A stretch of 46,362 nucleotides of DNA. Source: Phenylobacterium sp. (GTDB lineage: Bacteria > Pseudomonadota > Alphaproteobacteria > Caulobacterales > Caulobacteraceae). Of the stretch, positions 33,117 to 41,892 are shown piece by piece. Made by a program: the position numbers and the translations under genes. The DNA is taken from contig NZ_SCTC01000054.1 of the NCBI RefSeq assembly GCF_004299445.1, positions 1 through 46,362 of the forward strand. Reading direction: 5' to 3'. Each line of letters starts with the position of its first letter. The stretch's first letter is position 1. The notes beneath the pieces are model-generated. The model did not search any database, was not told the origin of the DNA, and was given only the letters and a program-made list of their open reading frames with translations.

Positions 33117-34352
33117 TCAAGTCACGGCTTCGCGCACCTGGTATTCCGGCCGCCGCCAGGCGGCCGTGGCCATGATCTCGGCCAGGATGTCGACAGCGTC
33201 CCAGACGTCGAGGTAGCGCAGGTAAAGCGGCGCGAAGCCGAAGCGCACGATGTCGGGGGCGCGGAAATCGCCGATGACGCCGCGGTCGATGAGGGCGCGC
33301 ATGATCGCGTAGCCCTCGGGGTGAGTCAGTGAGACCTGGCTCCCGCGGTCCTCCGCCGCGCGCGGGCTGGCGACGCCGAACATCTCCGGACAGCGCTGCT
33401 CCGCCAGCCGGATGAAGAGGTCGGTGAGCGCCATCGACTTCTTTCGCACCGCGCCGATGTCGGCGGCGCAGGCGATGTCGAGGCCAAGCTCGGCCAGCGA
33501 CAGGCTGACGATCGGCTGGGTGCCCGTGAGGAACTGACGGATGTCGCCGGCCGGCGCATAGGTGGGCCGGAAGGCGAACGGCTCGGCGTGGCCCCACCAG
33601 CCGGTGAGCGGCTGGATCGCCTGGCCATGGTGGCGGCGGGCGGCGAACAGAAAGGCCGGCGAGCCCGGACCGCCGTTCAGGTACTTGTAGGTGCAGCCGA
33701 CCGCGAAGTCGGCGCCCGCGCCGTTAAGGTCCACCGGCATGGCGCCGGCGCTGTGGCAAAGGTCCCAGATGGCCAGCGCGCCGGCCTCGTGGGCGCGGGC
33801 GGTGAGCCCAGGCATGTCGTGGATGTGGCCGGTCTTGTAGTGGACGTGTGTCACGGCGATCGCGGCCGTGCGCGTATCGATAGCGCCTGCGATCTCGTCC
33901 TTTTCCAGCAGCTTCACCTGCAGCCGGCCGCCGCTGAGCGCGGCCAGGCCCTGGGCCATGTAATTGTTGGTGGGAAAGTTGCTGCCTTCCAGGATGATCG
34001 TGTCGCGGTCGGGGCGCATGGCCACCGCCGCCGCCATCGCCTTGAAGAGGTTGATTCCGGTGGCGTCTGTCACCACCACCTCGCCTGTCCCCGCCCCGAT
34101 CAGCGGCGCCAGCCTGTCGCCCAGCCGTGTCGGCAGCTCGAACCAGCCGGCCGTGTTCCAGCTCTTGATCAGGTCCACGCCCCACTCGACGCCCACGACA
34201 TGCGCAGCACGGTCCAGGGCGGCCACAGGGCGCGGACCCAGCGAGTTGCCGTCGAGGTAGATGCAGCCGTCGGGGATCGCGAAGCGGTCACGGAAGCCGG
34301 CCAGGGGGTCGGCAGCGTCCAGCGCGAGGATGGCGGCGCGGTCGAAGGTCAT
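33117..34352 (-). CDS. kynU: Kynureninase
   Basis: This 411-residue PLP enzyme cleaves L-kynurenine to anthranilate and L-alanine in tryptophan breakdown. Motifs: FAIPDGCIYLDGNSLGPRP at the start, TDATGINLFK, VHYKTGHIHDM, IWDLCHSAGAMPVDLNGAGADFAVGCTYKYLNGGPGSPAFLF with the Schiff-base Lys223, and LTGWWGHAEPFAF. The ATG at 34352 gives the normal family length. It lies downstream of the alanine dehydrogenase gene on the same strand, separated by 183 bp that include a 10-bp hairpin. Other kyn genes (kynA, kynB) are not in the window. Confidence 0.95.
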   Translation of the reverse strand: MTFDRAAILALDAADPLAGFRDRFAIPDGCIYLDGNSLGPRPVAALDRAAHVVGVEWGVDLIKSWNTAGWFELPTRLGDRLAPLIGAGTGEVVVTDATGINLFKAMAAAVAMRPDRDTIILEGSNFPTNNYMAQGLAALSGGRLQVKLLEKDEIAGAIDTRTAAIAVTHVHYKTGHIHDMPGLTARAHEAGALAIWDLCHSAGAMPVDLNGAGADFAVGCTYKYLNGGPGSPAFLFAARRHHGQAIQPLTGWWGHAEPFAFRPTYAPAGDIRQFLTGTQPIVSLSLAELGLDIACAADIGAVRKKSMALTDLFIRLAEQRCPEMFGVASPRAAEDRGSQVSLTHPEGYAIMRALIDRGVIGDFRAPDIVRFGFAPLYLRYLDVWDAVDILAEIMATAAWRRPEYQVREAVT

Positions 34353-34444
34353 CGGGGCGTCCTGCGGATGTGCAGAGGGTAGAACGACAAGGCGGCGGCC
34401 GCCGCAAGGCCTGTCGCGCATCGGAGGCGCCGGGACGGGAAAGT

Positions 34445-34475
34445 CCGCCCGAGCCGCTCAGAGGCGCTCGGGCGG
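34445..34475. other. 10-bp perfect hairpin between ald and kynU
   Basis: CCGCCCGAGC and GCTCGGGCGG, perfect 10-bp arms with an 11-bp loop, in the 183-bp gap. On the minus strand no T tract follows, so it may limit read-through from ald to kynU or protect mRNA ends. Confidence 0.6.
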
Positions 34476-34535
34476 CAAGGAACGGCGGCGGGGAGGATGG
34501 CGCGCGCCGGTATCTCGATCAGCTCGGCCTGAGCC

Positions 34536-35636
34536 TCAGGCGGACGCCAGCGGCAGGTTCAGAGCCGCGGCCACGGCGGGATGGACGACCTTGCCGCCCG
34601 CCACGTTCAGGCCGGCGGCGAAGCCGGGGTCGTCGGCGAACGCCCGCTCGACACCCTTGTCGGCCAGCGCCAGGACATAGGGCGTGGTCGCCGCGCCCAG
34701 GGCGTAGGTCGAGGTCAGGGGGGCGGCGCCCGGCATGTTCGCGACGCAATAGTGGACCACGCCGTCGACCTCGTACGTCGGCTCGGCATGCGTGGTCGGC
34801 CGGGAGGTCTCGAAGCAGCCGCCCTGGTCGATGGACACGTCCACCAGCACCGAGCCCTTGCGCATGATCTTGAGGTCTTCGCGGCGGATCAGCTTGGGGG
34901 CCGCCGCGCCAGTGACGAGCACGCAGCCGATCACCAGGTCAACGGTCGGGAGCATCTCGAGCAACGCGCCGCGCGACGACAGCATGGTGCGGGCGCGACC
35001 CTCAAAGTGGGCGTCCAGCTGGGCCAGGCGGCTGGGCGAAATGTCCATGATGGTGACGTCGGCGCGCATGCCGACGGCGATCTCGGCGGCGTTGAAGCCC
35101 GAGACGCCGCCGCCGAGCACCAGCACCTTGGCCGGCGCCACGCCGGGGACTCCGCCCATCAGAAGGCCGCGGCCGCCGGCCGGGGCCAGGAGGTAGGCCG
35201 CGCCGACCTGGGCGGCCATCCGGCCCGCCACCTGGCTCATCGGCGTCAGCAGCGGCAGCCCGCCCTTGCCGTCGAGGATGGTCTCATAGGCGATGCAGGT
35301 GGCGCCCGACGCCATCAGGCCCTGGGTCTGGGCCAGGTCGGGCGCGAGATGCAGGTAGGTGAACAGGACGTGGTGCGGCTTCAGAAGAGCGATCTCGGAG
35401 GCCTGGGGCTCCTTCACCTTCACGATCATCTCGGCGGCCGCGAACACCGCCGGCGCGTCGGGGAGGATGGTCGCGCCCGCCGTGGCGTAGTCCGCGTCCG
35501 ACAGGCCGACGCCGGCGCCGGCGCCCGACTGGACGAAGAGCTCGTGGCCGTGGGCGACGAGGGTGGCGACGACGGATGGCGTCAGACCGACCCGGCGCTC
35601 CAGCTTCTTGATCTCGGTGACCGTTCCGATCCGCAT
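34536..35636 (-). CDS. ald: Alanine dehydrogenase
   Basis: This 366-residue enzyme oxidatively deaminates L-alanine to pyruvate and ammonia with NAD+. Motifs: MRIGTVTEIKKLERRVGLTP, the Lys in VKVKEPQASE, the NAD fold VLVLGGGVSGFNAAEIAVGM (about 168-187), and DVSIDQGGCFETSRPTTHAEPTY. The length matches the family. It is divergent from an Lrp/AsnC regulator, the standard arrangement for ald genes, and is followed by kynU, which produces its substrate. The start is at ATG 35636. The promoter region contains an 11-bp inverted repeat described separately. Confidence 0.97.
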   Translation of the reverse strand: MRIGTVTEIKKLERRVGLTPSVVATLVAHGHELFVQSGAGAGVGLSDADYATAGATILPDAPAVFAAAEMIVKVKEPQASEIALLKPHHVLFTYLHLAPDLAQTQGLMASGATCIAYETILDGKGGLPLLTPMSQVAGRMAAQVGAAYLLAPAGGRGLLMGGVPGVAPAKVLVLGGGVSGFNAAEIAVGMRADVTIMDISPSRLAQLDAHFEGRARTMLSSRGALLEMLPTVDLVIGCVLVTGAAAPKLIRREDLKIMRKGSVLVDVSIDQGGCFETSRPTTHAEPTYEVDGVVHYCVANMPGAAPLTSTYALGAATTPYVLALADKGVERAFADDPGFAAGLNVAGGKVVHPAVAAALNLPLASA

Positions 35637-35726
35637 GCGCTGTCTCCGCTGGTGTCGCGGGCGGAGTGTAATCGCAAAGCCGGGAACGATCCTTGATTTG
35701 TCACCGCCCGGGCGGCATGCGAATGC

Positions 35727-35766
35727 AAGATTTCTCCGACATCAAAACGCAAATTGGAGAAATCTT
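35727..35766. promoter_or_regulatory. 11-bp perfect inverted repeat covering the lrp ribosome-binding site
   Basis: AAGATTTCTCC (35727-35737) and GGAGAAATCTT (35756-35766) form perfect 11-bp arms around an 18-bp spacer. The right arm contains the GGAG ribosome-binding site of the Lrp gene starting at 35769. As DNA it is a likely operator for Lrp at the shared ald/lrp promoter region; as RNA it would hide the lrp start site. Confidence 0.75.
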
Positions 35767-35768
35767 CA

Positions 35769-36230
35769 GTGATCATCGATAATCAAGACAAGGTCCTGCT
35801 GCGCCATCTCCAGGAGCATGGCCGGGCCACGAACGCCGAACTGGCCCAGGCGGCGAACCTCTCCGAGAGCGCCTGCTTCCGCCGCGTGCGCGCCCTGGAG
35901 GCGGGCGGCGTGATCACCGGCTATGCCGCCACGGTGGACCCCGCCGCCGTCGGACTGGGCCTCACCGTCTATGTCTCGATCACCCTGGCCAGCCAGGCGC
36001 AGGACGTGCTCAGCGCCTTCGAGGCGGCGGTGAACGAGGCGCCCGAGATCATGGAATGCCACCTGATGACCGGACAGGCGGACTATATCGTCCGCGTGGT
36101 GGCCTCGGACGTCGCCGACCTCGAGCGGGTGCACGCCCACGTGCTGACCCGCCTGCCCGGCGTGGCCCGGCTGAACTCGTCGATCGCCCTGCGCAGCATC
36201 GTGCGCCGCGGCGCGCTGCCCATCCGATAG
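35769..36230 (+). CDS. Lrp/AsnC family regulator (probable ald activator)
   Basis: This 153-residue regulator has an N-terminal HTH (QDKVLLRHLQEHGRATNAELAQAANLSESACFRRVRALEAGGVI, about 6-49) and the C-terminal RAM ligand/oligomer domain (LTVYVSITLASQ...IMECHLMTGQADYIVRVVASDVADLERV). It is Lrp/AsnC type and divergent from ald, so it most likely senses alanine or another amino acid and activates ald. I chose the GTG at 35769 because GGAG lies 9 bases upstream; a TTG five codons earlier overlaps that site and would add MEKSS. The Shine-Dalgarno lies in an inverted-repeat arm, suggesting feedback. Confidence 0.9.
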   Translation: MIIDNQDKVLLRHLQEHGRATNAELAQAANLSESACFRRVRALEAGGVITGYAATVDPAAVGLGLTVYVSITLASQAQDVLSAFEAAVNEAPEIMECHLMTGQADYIVRVVASDVADLERVHAHVLTRLPGVARLNSSIALRSIVRRGALPIR

Positions 36231-36253
36231 CGCAGGGCGAGCGCCGGCGTGAG

Positions 36254-38191
36254 CTAGGCTCTCCGCACCACCGGCAGGATCACGTGGCTCGGATGCGTGG
36301 CGTCGAGGTGCACGACGTTGCGGGCGGGCCGCATCCTGCGCCAGCGCCCCTCGGGCTCGCCGGTGTTCGGGTTGAGGTCGAAGTGCGGAAAGTTGGCCGA
36401 GGCGATGTCCAGCCGGATGCGATGCCCGGCCTTGAACAGGTTCGACGTCGGGAAGGCCTCGACGCGGATCCTGTAGATGCGCCCCGGCGTCATCAGGGAC
36501 GGCGTCTCCCAGGAGTCGCGATAGCGACAACGCAGGATGCCGTCGGTCAGGTTCATGGCGAACCCCTGCGGATAGTCCGGGTTCGGCGGGTAGACGTCGA
36601 CCAGCTTGATCGTGAAGTCGGTGTCGGGCGCGTCGGACGAAATCCAGAGCTCGGCCGTGATCGGGCCGGTCACCTCGACATCCTGGGCTAGCGGCGGCGT
36701 CTGGAAGACCAGCACGTCGGGCCGGTCGGCGAGCGCACGGCCGGGCTTCTCCGAGGCAAAGAACCGATCGTCCTCGCGCTGGTCGAAGGCGCCGCCGACC
36801 ATGATCGGCTGGCCGGAGGTGATGGTGCCGCCCACGGACGGGGTCGGATGGGCAGGGTCGTAGGTGAAGCGGCGGTCGGCCTTGGCGGCGCCGGACCGCT
36901 CAGGGCGCAGGCCGCCATCGGCATGAAGGTAGTACGGCGTCTCTCGGGCGTCCGGCAGGGGCCAGTCAGGCTCGGCCCGCCAGCGGCCCCCGTGGTCCAT
37001 GCGCCCCTCGGCATTGCGGCGGCCGGAGCCTCCGCCCATCACGAAGATCCGCACCCGCGGCTCGTCGTCGACGCCGTTCGCCTCGCCTTTGAGGTGGCGA
37101 TCAAACCAGCGCTTGCGGAGCGTGGTGAGGTCGGGGGCCAGGTTGCCGGCCAGGACCGCCTGCGGGCCGAAATCGACGTCGCCGGAGAAGCTCTGGTGGT
37201 TGTTGCCGTGGGTCCAGGGCCCGAGGATGAGCCGCACCGGGGCCGTCGTTCGGCGGCTGAGCGCCATGTAGTTCTGTGTCGCCGTCCGCGGATAGGGGTC
37301 GTACCACGACGACATCCAAGTCATCGGCGCTTTCGGAAACGCGTCGTAGTAGCCCTCGGCATAGATGCCCAGCTGCTTCCAGAAGCCGTCGAAGTCGCCC
37401 GCCTCCCATTGGTCGAAGACATAGTCCTCGTATTCCGGGACGAGGCTAAGCGGCGAGTTCCCGCGGGTCCAAGGCCAGCGCTTGAACCAGGCCTTGATGT
37501 CGACCGCCTGCAGGGCGGCGGTCTTCGCCGGATCGTCGCGAACCTCGGGCGACTCGAACGCGGCCCGGTAGGCCCAGGTCACCTGCTTCAGTTCGAACGC
37601 CCCGCCCTGGCGAATACCGCCCTGGTAAGCGTTGGCGAAACCGCCGCTGTCGAGGAACAGCGCCGCCAGGGGCGCACCGGCGCCCGCCATCGCGCCGACT
37701 GTGTGCGCCCCGTACGAGAGACCCTGGGCTCCGATGCGGCCGTTGCACCAGGGTTGCGCCAGAATCCAGGCGCAGCAGTCGGACCCGTCCTGACCGTCGC
37801 TCAAATACTTGACGTAATCGCCCTGCGAACCGCCGCGACCGCGGCAGTCCTGGAACACGACGACATAGCCATGGCTGGCCAGCATCCGCGCGATCGCGAC
37901 ACTGGCGTGGCGCAGGCCGTCCTGCGATTTGCCGTAGGGCGTCCGCTCGAGGATCACCGGGAACGGGCCCGGCAGCGGCGTGTCGCCATCGGCCGGACGG
38001 TAGATGTCGGTCGCGAGTTTCACGCCGTCGCGCATGGCGACCATGACGTTCCGATCCACAGCCACCCGATGCCGGCCGTCCGCCGGGAACGCAAGCGCGG
38101 GCGCCGGCACGGCCAACGCCGCCGCCAGCCGCAGGAACTGGACGCCCAACTCACGCCGGTCGATCGGGCGCGCCAGGCTGCGCGGCGTCAT
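36254..38191 (-). CDS. CocE/NonD family hydrolase (X-Pro dipeptidyl-peptidase-like)
   Basis: This 645-residue secreted enzyme has an N-terminal signal with [23 protein letters not shown] (weakly twin-arginine-like), then the S15-type hydrolase: VMVAMRDGVKLATDIYRP, VVVFQDCRGRGGSQGDYVKYLSDGQDGSDCCAWILAQPWCNGRIGAQGLSYGAHTVGA with the nucleophile Ser in GLSYGA, then a C-terminal jelly-roll X-Pro C domain (about 450-645). Known relatives cleave esters such as cocaine or beta-lactam acyl groups. Tat or Sec export points to a periplasmic location. The substrate is unknown. It is divergent from the M19-like gene, with 156 bp between starts. Confidence 0.9.
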   Translation of the reverse strand: MTPRSLARPIDRRELGVQFLRLAAALAVPAPALAFPADGRHRVAVDRNVMVAMRDGVKLATDIYRPADGDTPLPGPFPVILERTPYGKSQDGLRHASVAIARMLASHGYVVVFQDCRGRGGSQGDYVKYLSDGQDGSDCCAWILAQPWCNGRIGAQGLSYGAHTVGAMAGAGAPLAALFLDSGGFANAYQGGIRQGGAFELKQVTWAYRAAFESPEVRDDPAKTAALQAVDIKAWFKRWPWTRGNSPLSLVPEYEDYVFDQWEAGDFDGFWKQLGIYAEGYYDAFPKAPMTWMSSWYDPYPRTATQNYMALSRRTTAPVRLILGPWTHGNNHQSFSGDVDFGPQAVLAGNLAPDLTTLRKRWFDRHLKGEANGVDDEPRVRIFVMGGGSGRRNAEGRMDHGGRWRAEPDWPLPDARETPYYLHADGGLRPERSGAAKADRRFTYDPAHPTPSVGGTITSGQPIMVGGAFDQREDDRFFASEKPGRALADRPDVLVFQTPPLAQDVEVTGPITAELWISSDAPDTDFTIKLVDVYPPNPDYPQGFAMNLTDGILRCRYRDSWETPSLMTPGRIYRIRVEAFPTSNLFKAGHRIRLDIASANFPHFDLNPNTGEPEGRWRRMRPARNVVHLDATHPSHVILPVVRRA

Positions 38192-38347
38192 GCGGGTGCT
38201 CCTGTCTGATCGCCGGCCGAACGTAGCCGTAACGACGGCGGACGTCGTAGGTGTAGTTCTCGAACCCGATGAGATTCTTCATCGTCGAGGCGAGCGGCAT
38301 GAGGTCGGACGCGTCGTCGATCCCGATCGCCGCACCGGAGCTGATCC

Positions 38348-39463
38348 ATGACCCTGGACCGCCGCACGCTGCTCGCTCTGTCCGTGGCGGCCGCCGCCAG
38401 CCCTGCCGCCGCCGCCACCGGTAGCGATCCGCTCCGGAACGTCGTCGTCGTGAACGCCCTGGGCGGCCTCAACGACCCGAATTTCCCGGAGCCTCCGCGG
38501 CCGGTGCTCACCCCCCGCATCCTGGCCGACGCGCGGGCCTCGGGCACGACCGCCGTCAACGTCACCATCGGCTACGTCGCCGGGCCCGCCGAACCCTTCC
38601 AGGCCTCGGTGGCCGAGGTGGCGCAATGGCAGCGCCTGATCCGCGAGCACGCCGCCGACCTTAAACTCATCCTGTCCGTCGGCGACATCGCCGCGGCCAA
38701 GCGGGAGAAGAAGATCGGGGTGATCCTGGGCTTCCAGAACGCCGCCCAGATGGGCGACGACCCCGGTCGGGCAGACGTCTTTGCCGACCTGGGCGTGCGC
38801 ATCATCCAGCTCACCTACAACCTCCGAAACCAGCTTGGTGACGGCTCGATCGTCCCCGAAGGCCGTGGCCTCAGCGACTTCGGCCGCCAGGTGGTCGAAC
38901 GCCTGAACGCCAACCGCATCATGGTCGATCTCAGCCATTCGGGGACCCAGATCTGCCTGGACGCGGCGCGCTATTCCAAGGCGCCGATCTCGATCAATCA
39001 CACCGGCTGCCGCGCGCTCACAGACCTGCCGCGCAACAAGACCGACGAGGAACTGCGCCTGGTGGCCGACAAGGGCGGCTTCGTGGGCATCTACTTCATG
39101 CCGTTCCTGAACCTCTCGGGCCACGCCCGGGCCGTCGACGTCGTGGCCCACCTGGAACACGCCATCAACGTCTGCGGCGAGGATCACGTCGGCATCGGCA
39201 CGGATGGCGGCACGACGCCCATCGACGACCTGGAACTCTACAAGGCCGCGCTCCGCAGGGAGCACGAGGACCGCAAGGCCAAGGGCATCGCCGCGCCGGG
39301 AGAGCGGGCCGACACCCACCCCTTCGTCGACGACCTGCGCGGCCCGGACCAGTTCCGCAAACTGTGGCGTCTGCTCGCGGAACGCGGCCACAAGCCGGCC
39401 CGCATCGAGAAGATCCTGGGCCGGAACTTCCTCCGCTACGCCGCCGATATCTGGGGCGCGTGA
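38348..39463 (+). CDS. Membrane dipeptidase (M19)-like protein with degenerate metal site
   Basis: This 371-residue protein has a Tat-type signal (DRRTLLALSVAAAASPAAAA) and the renal-dipeptidase barrel. Half of the metal site is kept: DLSHSG with His197, INHTGCRAL with His218, and GIGTDGG with Asp286, close to the positions in renal dipeptidase. The N-terminal HxD pair is missing (VVVNALGGLNDP at ~32-43 where DGHND is expected), and the bridging Glu is Gln130 in LGFQNAAQ. It may therefore bind one metal or none, and may not be a dipeptidase. No ribosome-binding site stands out. It is next to a CocE-type hydrolase and an MFS transporter. Confidence 0.85.
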   Translation: MTLDRRTLLALSVAAAASPAAAATGSDPLRNVVVVNALGGLNDPNFPEPPRPVLTPRILADARASGTTAVNVTIGYVAGPAEPFQASVAEVAQWQRLIREHAADLKLILSVGDIAAAKREKKIGVILGFQNAAQMGDDPGRADVFADLGVRIIQLTYNLRNQLGDGSIVPEGRGLSDFGRQVVERLNANRIMVDLSHSGTQICLDAARYSKAPISINHTGCRALTDLPRNKTDEELRLVADKGGFVGIYFMPFLNLSGHARAVDVVAHLEHAINVCGEDHVGIGTDGGTTPIDDLELYKAALRREHEDRKAKGIAAPGERADTHPFVDDLRGPDQFRKLWRLLAERGHKPARIEKILGRNFLRYAADIWGA

Positions 39464-39485
39464 CCGGGCGCGCCGGCCGACGGGC

Positions 39486-40916
39486 CTACTTGGCGACGAG
39501 GTCCCGGTTCAGCCACCTGGCGGTCAGCAGGAAGAACCCGCCACCCACCGCGTAGAGGCCCGAGGTGATCAGCAGGGACCGCTGAAGGCTCTGGGGATGG
39601 GCGCTCGCGCAGACCGCCTCGAGCGTGGCGGACAAGTTGGCCCGGGCCGCGCCCTCGCAGGCGCTGCGCGCGAGGCCCGGCGCATCCATCGCCGCCACCT
39701 GCATGGAGAAGAGCACGTCGCTCAGCCAGCCGATGGCCAGGGGCCCGAAGCCATAGCCTAGCATGTTGATCACGAACATCAGGACCGCGGTCGACAGCGC
39801 GCGGGTCTGCGCCGACACCACGCCCTGCCCGATCGTGTACTGCGCGGCGAGATAGCCGTACTTGGCCCCACCCCCGACGACGAGCCCGAACAGGCAAAGC
39901 CAGAGGTTCTGGGTGGTGAAAGCCAGGACGTAGAAGGGCACTGACAGCGTCATGCCCACGGCTGGAAGCCAGGCGATGGCGGTCGGGCTGCGCGATCCCA
40001 GCTTCTCGGCCAGCCATCCCGTGCCCAGGGTTCCCAGAGATGAGGCGATCGCCACGGGCACGTTGATCATCAGCGCGGCCTCGCCGGCCGTGAGGCCGAA
40101 GCTGCGGTTGATGAACAGAGACTGGAACGACGAGATGCCATAGCCGCAGAAGGCCGCGATGGTCGCCGCCGTGGTCATGGACCAGAACGAGCGCTTGGAG
40201 GCGATTTCCCGAAGGCCGTCGGCGAACCGCACCGTCTCGCGACGCGGAGTTCCCGGCGGATCGGTATAGCCGCGCGGCGGCTCCCGAACGGTCAGCTTGA
40301 AGACGACCGCCACCAACAGCCCGGGCACGCCCAGGATGAAGAACGCCCACCGCCAGCCTAGGGCATCGGTGATCGGGCCGCCGATCACGTTGGCCAGCAT
40401 AGTGCCCAGCGTTACGCCCATGGCGTAGTAGCCCAGCGCGGTGGAGCGCGCGCGCGGCGGATAGTAGTCGGCGATCAGCGAGTTGGCCTGGGGCGTGCAG
40501 CCCGCCTCGCCAATCCCCACGCCGACCCGGCAGGCCAGCAGCACCCAGAAGGCGCCGATGGTCAGCGAGCCGATGGTGATCTCCGCGGCCAGCCCGCACA
40601 GGGCGGTCATCATCGACCACAGGGCCACGCAGACGGTCATGATCCAGACCCGGTGACGCGTCTCTGCGAACTGCGCGAGGGGCACGCCCACGATCGTATA
40701 GAGCAGCGCGAATCCGAAGCCCGTCAGGAGGCCGAACGCGGTGTCGGAGATCCCGAGTTCGGGCTTCATCTGCGGCGCCACGACCGAAAGCAGCGCCCGG
40801 TCCATGAAGTTCAGGATGAAGATGAACAGCAGCGCCGTGAGCACATAGGTCCGGTACGGCCGCGAGCCGAAGCCGTGGATGTGTCCCTGCCCGGCGTCGG
40901 ATGCGGCGGCGGTCAT
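39486..40916 (-). CDS. MFS transporter (spinster/organic anion type)
   Basis: This 476-residue inner-membrane protein has 12 hydrophobic helices. The first bears the NFMDRALLSVVAPQMKPELGISDTAFGLLTGFGFALLYTIVGVPLAQFAETRHRVW motif of spinster-like MFS, with the conserved loop 2-3 R-x-R. It has GIGEAGCTPQANSLIADYYPPRARSTALGYYAMGVTLG in helices 4-5, family typical. Related transporters in this order carry aromatic acids, sphingolipid-like or terpenoid substrates. It starts at 40916, 4 bp after the SDR stop on the same strand, so SDR and MFS form an operon. Confidence 0.9.
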   Translation of the reverse strand: MTAAASDAGQGHIHGFGSRPYRTYVLTALLFIFILNFMDRALLSVVAPQMKPELGISDTAFGLLTGFGFALLYTIVGVPLAQFAETRHRVWIMTVCVALWSMMTALCGLAAEITIGSLTIGAFWVLLACRVGVGIGEAGCTPQANSLIADYYPPRARSTALGYYAMGVTLGTMLANVIGGPITDALGWRWAFFILGVPGLLVAVVFKLTVREPPRGYTDPPGTPRRETVRFADGLREIASKRSFWSMTTAATIAAFCGYGISSFQSLFINRSFGLTAGEAALMINVPVAIASSLGTLGTGWLAEKLGSRSPTAIAWLPAVGMTLSVPFYVLAFTTQNLWLCLFGLVVGGGAKYGYLAAQYTIGQGVVSAQTRALSTAVLMFVINMLGYGFGPLAIGWLSDVLFSMQVAAMDAPGLARSACEGAARANLSATLEAVCASAHPQSLQRSLLITSGLYAVGGGFFLLTARWLNRDLVAK

Positions 40917-40920
40917 CGTC

Positions 40921-41706
40921 TCAGTCCTGCGCCGGCGCGATCTTGTCGCGCAGCCGCGCCATGCCGCCGATCCAGCGGTCGTAGTCGCCGGTCTTGCGCT
41001 GCATGTAGGTCAGCACCTGGGGATGCGGCAGGATCAGGAAGGTCTCCTGCTCCAGCCCCGCGACCACGCATCCCGCCACGTCCGCCGGCGACATCACGCC
41101 GTCAACGGCCTGGGATCCGCGCGCGCCGCGGATCATCGGCGTATCCACCGCCTGGGGGCACAGGATCGAGACGCCGATGCCCTGGTTGCGATGGGTGATG
41201 GCCAGCGCTTCGGCGAAACCGACGGCCGCGTGCTTGGTGGTGGCGTAGACCGGGCTGCCGGGCTGGCTCAAGAGGCCCGCCGCGGAGACCGTGTGCAGGA
41301 AGTGGCCGCCGCCCCGCGCGATCATCCCCGGGAGGGCTGCGCGCGCCGCGTAGACGTGGGCCATCACGTTGACGTTCCAGCCCAGCGTCCAGGTGTCGTT
41401 GGACGCGGAGGTGGCGTTGTTGAAGTCGGGGTCGCGGACCGACACGCCGGCGTTCGAGCACATCAGGTCGATGCGGCCGAAGCGGTCCTCGGCCAGGGCC
41501 ACCATCCGCTGAACATCGGCCTCCACGGCGACATCGGCCCGGATCGCCAGGCCGCCGACCGCCGCCGCGACCGCCTCGGCCGCCGCGCCGTCGAGATCCG
41601 CCACCAGGATGTCCGACGCGCCTTCCGCGCGGAACCGTTCGGCCATCGCCTTGCCGATTCCACTGCCGCCGCCCGTGATCACGACGGCCTTGCCCTGCAA
41701 GCGCAT
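40921..41706 (-). CDS. SDR family oxidoreductase
   Basis: This 261-residue classical short-chain dehydrogenase has VITGGGSGIGKAMAERF (TGxxxGIG NAD-binding), VADLDG (Asp favouring NAD over NADP), CSNAGVSV, SAAGLLSQPG and the catalytic YATTKHA with Tyr154 and Lys158. It oxidises or reduces a secondary alcohol. GGGGAGG precedes the ATG. It is the first gene of an SDR-MFS pair, divergent from the alkyl sulfatase operon, and might convert the alcohol released by the sulfatase (inference). Confidence 0.93.
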   Translation of the reverse strand: MRLQGKAVVITGGGSGIGKAMAERFRAEGASDILVADLDGAAAEAVAAAVGGLAIRADVAVEADVQRMVALAEDRFGRIDLMCSNAGVSVRDPDFNNATSASNDTWTLGWNVNVMAHVYAARAALPGMIARGGGHFLHTVSAAGLLSQPGSPVYATTKHAAVGFAEALAITHRNQGIGVSILCPQAVDTPMIRGARGSQAVDGVMSPADVAGCVVAGLEQETFLILPHPQVLTYMQRKTGDYDRWIGGMARLRDKIAPAQD

Positions 41707-41892
41707 TCGCCTCCCCCCATTCGAACCTGCGCCGTTGGCTCGGCGTCTGCTGAATCCGCCCCGAACCTGAGGTCTGGCGGCGGCCCCGTCAACGACGTTT
41801 GATACCACATCGGAACATTTGAGTTGAACGCCGCCGCGGCGAGGCCTAGCGTCCGGAAAGGCCGCGTTAGAGACGGCGGGACGGGGAGAGGC

